From contig CM073324.1 of the NCBI GenBank assembly GCA_037043015.1, positions 16,892,597-16,956,596 on the forward strand: 64,000 nucleotides of DNA, given 5' to 3'. Below, one piece after another: positions 60,129 through 64,000 of the stretch. The DNA comes from Bryum argenteum (taxonomy: Eukaryota; Streptophyta; Bryopsida; Bryales; Bryaceae). The notes below the pieces were generated by a model. That model made no database searches. It was not told the origin of the DNA and was given only the letters and a program-made list of their open reading frames with translations. Both the position numbers and the translations under genes were made by a program. Position 1 is the first letter of the stretch. The number at the start of each line of letters is the position of its first letter.

Positions 60129-62616
60129 TTAGCACTCGTTGCCCACAATGGTGTCCACCAAAGCATCTAGTTTTGCAGCCTCATTGGGTCGAATTGAATC
60201 CGAAGTTGAACTTGGAGATGAACTTGGAGTGGGTGCAGCAGTTGGATCACCTGCAGGAGCGATTGGATTCCCTACATGATCCTCTGATTTCTCTGACTCC
60301 TCTAAGCTTGAAGACGAGCTTCCTCGAGACTTATTCGCGACGTTTGTTAGAACATCGGTGGCAACAGCAGTGGGAACGTCAGTGACATCATCAGCAACAC
60401 CTTCAGTGACACTAACTTTGGCTACGCAATCACTGACACCTTTGGCAACGTTACAAACATCAATCTCCGTGGGCATTGTCTCCTCCTTTCATTTAGCTAT
60501 ATGTTCATTTGGTGTTCATAACATACCACACCCATTTCAGATATTAGCAGCAAGTGTAGGAAGGTAAGTTTTCAACAATATGTTTTCAACAAAAATGATG
60601 ATAACTAGTGTAAAAAGCCGTTGCAAACAAAGAGCCTTTCGACTGCTTGAAAGTAGCAAATCGATTTTTAGGCAACCAACACATATGTTTGAAACTAGAA
60701 TTCAGTTGGAAACTAAGAGTCAGACAAGTGAAGAAAACTACCGTGAGTAGTTGTTGGAACAACTACAATACTGTTGGTGGAAACAAGAATTACAAGGCAT
60801 CAACAAATTACTCCAAAGGGACGTACTGTAATGAGCTAAGTACGCCACAGCTTGGGCAATTGCTTCTATTTTTCTTTCTCGACGGATGTCCTCATGTGGT
60901 TGTCGGAACATAAAACAAGGAAATTCCGAAATGTACTCTGTAACACAAGGCAAAGAACCAAGAATGTTATGTTTTGCCTTACCAAGCACAAGTGCGGACC
61001 CTAGATCCAACTTTGCCAATTTTTCAGCTGGTTCATTGTCAAGTTTAACAGAGGCTGGCCTCTTCCTGCATATGAAGCCGTCAGTGGCTTGATCTGGAAT
61101 GTCATCCAATACAATAATTGGAACAGAGGACTTGTCGGCAACAAACGTTTTGGTGGCCTCTGACTTTGGTGTTGCCAACGTGTCAAATCCCCACGCTTCC
61201 ATCCATTGGTTGTCAACTTCCTGTTTGCATCGTGGACATGCACGACCTCATGCAAGAATTTTTGCCCACAAACACCAAGGGTGGAACAAACAACCACAAG
61301 AGAATGGGCAGACGGTGTTGGCAACAAACTTAAGCTGACACCGCTGACATGGTTCGTCCAGTTGAAGAACTGGGGCCACACCCGCATCTAATCCTCTGTT
61401 TCCAACAGGCGCCTTTGGTTTGATTGAGAATTGAGATGCCTTCTCCGTGTTGTACTGATCTTGAAGTGTTGCAAGTTCGTCCTCAATAATCTTGTGCTTC
61501 TCCTCAGCAACTGCCAGGCCCTCCTTTGCTGCAATCCTCTGAAGGTCGGTTGCTTCCCACATGTCATTGTTCGCTTGAATCTCGGCCCCAACCTTGCGCA
61601 CCTCCCTGTCGTTGAGGATCTTCTCCTCATTTTTATTGTTTCGTGCAAGTTCCTTGCTCTTATTCCGCAAGAACAATGCATCACCCTGGAGACGTTCATC
61701 TTTTGCCTCAAAGTCAAAGATCTTACCCTCTAGTTGCACCAATGCCTTCTTCCTATTTGAGACGTCTTTGGCTGCATCTTCAAGTGCCACTCTCCTTAGC
61801 TGCACCCCCTCCAACAACTCATCAAGCTTGTTGTTTCCACTGCCCTTCATGTTGCCACCAACACCTTGTAGGAGTTTTCAAGCGCTTCCACCAGCAACTC
61901 TGTCGTTGTAAACCTCCTTCAGAAACGTTGCCACCTCCTTCACTATGCGCTCGAGCTGGTACCTCATAGCTGGAGGTCTCGATTTCAAGGGATTCAGGTT
62001 CGCATCGAAAAGTAGTTCCTCCACAATCTGAGGTATTGTCCCGCCCAATTAACTGGCTTATTTTTCTCAAAGTGGTAAATGCACGCTCGCAAGAAGAAGC
62101 AGCTGAATCCCTTGTTGTCCGGTGCTTCCCCGTACACTTTCATGTACATGTCGACATGTCTTTGTACTTGGCCTTCGCATCTTCATCCGTACAGCTCTTG
62201 AACAAGTGGCGATTCTTGTTGGCACCCTCGCTTGGTGGCCACACATCCTCGTAAGTCAACCTTGGCACCATCCTCGTGGTGACAGTTAAGGGCATGGGTC
62301 CCTCCTCGCTGAGTCCAAACGCCTGCACAAAGAACTCTGGTGGATACTTGGCTTCGTCCCTCCCCAACAACAGTGGTGCAACCGCCTGGAGGCGCTTACA
62401 CAGTCGAGCTGGAATTCCATCCAGCGTGAATGGCTTCTCCCATTCGAAGGTAGTAATCCCCGGTGGTCCCGGTTCAAGCTTCTTCTTTGGCGAACGATCC
62501 TCCTCCTCCTTCGCCACGCCTTTCCCCTTCACGCTGCTTTTTGATTGCAGCTCCTCCTTCTCTTTCAAAGCGGCTTTCCCCTTCACAAGGCTTTTCGATC
62601 GCAAGGAACGATTCAT
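60129..62616 (-). pseudogene. Broken gene for a coiled-coil / Cys-His-rich protein, unknown family
   Basis: Read on the minus strand. From 62616: a Lys/Glu-rich start (MNRSLRSKSLVKGKAALKEK), then a conserved-looking region (IPARLCKRLQAVAPLLLGRD, MVPRLTYEDVWPPSEGANKN). Near 62157 an 8-bp duplication (GACATGTC next to GACATGT) shifts the frame into one carrying MYMKVYGEAPDNKGFSCFFL and HFEKNKPVNW. Another shift near 62045 leads to IVEELLFDANLNPLKSRP, followed by a stop near 61882. A charged coiled-coil occupies 61850-61440. A Cys/His cluster (CQRC, CPFSCGCLFHPWC, CPRC) near 61345-61225 is cut by TGA at 61248-61250. The tail continues to 60738, and a Ser/Pro/Thr-rich frame lies at 60476-60129. 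The cluster resembles RING-type zinc binding. I do not recognise the family. It may belong to a mobile element. Confidence 0.6.
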
Positions 62617-63059
62617 GTTGGAAACAATCTGGACACAAGAAAGCGAAATATAAGACAACTAGAACGAATAGGAGACGAACAGAAACAACAAGTGCTGGCC
62701 GGCGCGAGTGGCGAGTGCAGAGCGATTCAAAGCATCTAGGGTGACGACAAACAACGAAAGCGACAAAAAAAAAACTTTCGTATTCTGTACTGCAAGCACG
62801 AGACCACAAGTAAGCAAGCACGAAACAAGCACGAGGGAACTGAAAGTGAAAGCCACACCCGGACGAAAACTCTTGCGCGAAGGTGAAGACGGGGAGTGAA
62901 AACAAACGTGGGGCGGTAGGAATTGAAAGCGAGTGGTTGTCAGAAGAAATGAAAATTAAAAGGTGGCAGCAACTACTTGTTCCACCACAACTACATGCAG
63001 TGACGGATGTGTGAGTTGTTGTGACTCCCAAGACATCACCTCCATCTGATGGGAAAACA

Positions 63060-63180
63060 TGAAAAATATTGGTGTGGATTTGAAATCATGGGTGTGGATT
63101 TGAAATATATAATTGATTAAAGAAATCTAAATAGATTTTGGATGGATTTTGGATGGATTTTGGGTTGATTTGCATAAATT
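63060..63180 (+). repeat. Short tandem motif zone
   Basis: GGTGTGGATTTGAAAT occurs twice (near 63070-63105) and TTTTGGATGGA three times (near 63135-63160). It lies upstream of the broken minus-strand gene. No gene is seen between 62620 and 63220. Confidence 0.6.
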
Positions 63181-63223
63181 AGTGTACAAAGCCTCATGAT
63201 GTAAGCACATGTGATGTACTTAG

Positions 63224-63286
63224 CTACATGCTTCCACCTACATGCTACATGCTTCCACTTGCATGCTACATGCTTCCACCTCCACG
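63224..63286 (+). repeat. 21-bp tandem repeat, 3 units
   Basis: Units CTACATGCTTCCACCTACATG (one or a few changes each) start at 63224, 63245 and 63266. The open frame reads as ATCFHLH repeats, which follows from the unit length of 21. Confidence 0.85.
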
Positions 63287-63575
63287 CTTCCAGCTACACC
63301 TACATATTTGACATTGTTTCCAACAAGTCGACACTGGCAACTAGCACTAACTTCGCATCCAACATTTCGTCTCTACCATCACTTGAAAGTGTTTCCAACA
63401 AGTAAATACTGGTAAGAACTCACTATACTTCCAACATTTCCTCAATACCATGTACTACTGACTCTATTTCTAACACTTCGAACGACTCATGTTGTGTACA
63501 AGCGTAGTTAGTGCTAGAATGTTTCAAACACTCTGATTATGTTTGACAAAACTTAGCGTCTACCATTAGAAACTA

Positions 63576-63677
63576 CTCCCTCCTTCCCATTCTTATTGTC
63601 CAGTAGGTTCTCTCAAATCTACCTTGTAATGTAGATTTGAGAGAACCTACTGGACAATAAGAATGGGACAGAGGGAG
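63576..63677. mobile_element. Stowaway-like MITE, near-perfect hairpin
   Basis: This 102-bp palindrome is flanked by TA on both sides (63574-63575 and 63678-63679). Arms of 47 bp (63576-63622 and 63631-63677) differ at two positions around an 8-base loop. The termini CTCCCTCCTTCCC fit the CTCCCTCCGTCCC end of plant Stowaway elements, which are mobilised by mariner-like transposases. No coding capacity. Confidence 0.88.
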
Positions 63678-63724
63678 TACTATAATATGCTAGGATGTTC
63701 CAAACAATCTCCTGTTTGCAACAT

Positions 63725-63893
63725 GGTGTATCGTCAAAAGTTGGATCCATGATGAAAAATAGGCCAGAGCAAATATCCGTTGGTGTACCGTCAGAAGTTG
63801 GAACCATGATCGAAAATTGGCCTAAGCAAATACCCGTTGGTGTACCGCTAGAAATTCGAACCACGATCGAAAATAGGCCTATACAAATACCAC
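63725..63893 (+). repeat. 57-bp tandem repeat, 3 units
   Basis: Units start GGTGTA at 63725, 63782 and 63839 and contain AGTTGGAACCATGATCGAAA- and CAAATACCCGTT-like segments. The plus frame stays open as a 19-residue repeat (GVPSEVGTMIENWPKQIPV type). No evidence of expression. Confidence 0.85.
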
Positions 63894-63897
63894 ATTG

Positions 63898-64000
63898 ATG
63901 GAAACACGTGCAATATATTATATAGTACCCCTTAGAGTAGCACGTTGGAAACGGGGTAGGATTTTGGAGAGTGTTCTTTTAAATAGACGGTTGAAAACAA
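63898..64000 (+). repeat. Direct repeat, right copy (cut by window end)
   Basis: This is the partner of 59105-59212, cut off by the window edge, so the repeated element probably continues beyond it. Confidence 0.6.

Overview
The window is nuclear DNA of a land plant. The multi-exon genes are built with GT..AG introns, and their products are plant-type: a CASP-like membrane protein, a NuA4 scaffold of the EAF1 type, a peroxisomal adenine nucleotide carrier, a cytosolic/mitochondrial-type adenylate kinase and a plastid-like 2Fe-2S protein. The repeat landscape (Ty1/copia, decayed Tc1/mariner, TTAA-flanked and Stowaway-like MITEs) fits too. The F-box family and the gene style suggest a bryophyte or other non-seed plant, but the sequence alone does not fix the species. 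|| Left third (1-27.4 kb), accessory: a segment carrying an F-box gene followed by a Tc1/mariner transposase relic occurs three times (F-box starts at 2429, 7552 and 22533). Copy A has an open frame. Copy B lost one base near 8735. Copy C gained one base near 22973 inside the F-box. A nearly complete Ty1/copia retrotransposon (9671-16428, minus strand, 5-bp target duplication) sits between F-box B and its mariner relic. Because the copies are paralogous, each can serve as the empty site for insertions in another: two TTAA-flanked piggyBac-like elements (1077-1578, 25634-26059) and the copia element can be checked this way. A GC-rich palindromic repeat zone (17.64-19.79 kb), small fold-back elements and a 1.05-kb long-TIR element (26279-27325) fill the rest. 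|| Middle (28.6-56.6 kb), gene-rich: a CASP-like gene (minus, 2 exons), a 2Fe-2S ferredoxin-like gene (minus, 4 exons), an EAF1-like chromatin gene (plus, 27 exons reconstructed, about 2165 aa, frame-consistent throughout), adenylate kinase (plus, 6 exons, 240 aa) and a peroxisomal adenine nucleotide carrier (plus, 5 exons, 355 aa). A degenerate minisatellite lies at 35.2-35.8 kb and a TIR element at 33.67-34.13 kb. || Right end (56.6-64 kb), accessory again: the 5' part of a second copia element (LTR end, primer site, gag fragment), an unrecognised open 120-codon fragment, a 39-bp minisatellite that stays open as a 13-residue repeat, and a broken minus-strand gene for a coiled-coil/Cys-His protein of unknown family. 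These are followed by a near-perfect Stowaway-like hairpin, a 57-bp tandem repeat, and a direct repeat (59105-59212 and 63898-64000) that brackets the region. || Functionally the housekeeping genes are independent plant loci. Adenylate kinase and the peroxisomal ATP/ADP/AMP carrier both handle adenine nucleotides, but nothing in the sequence shows that they are co-regulated.
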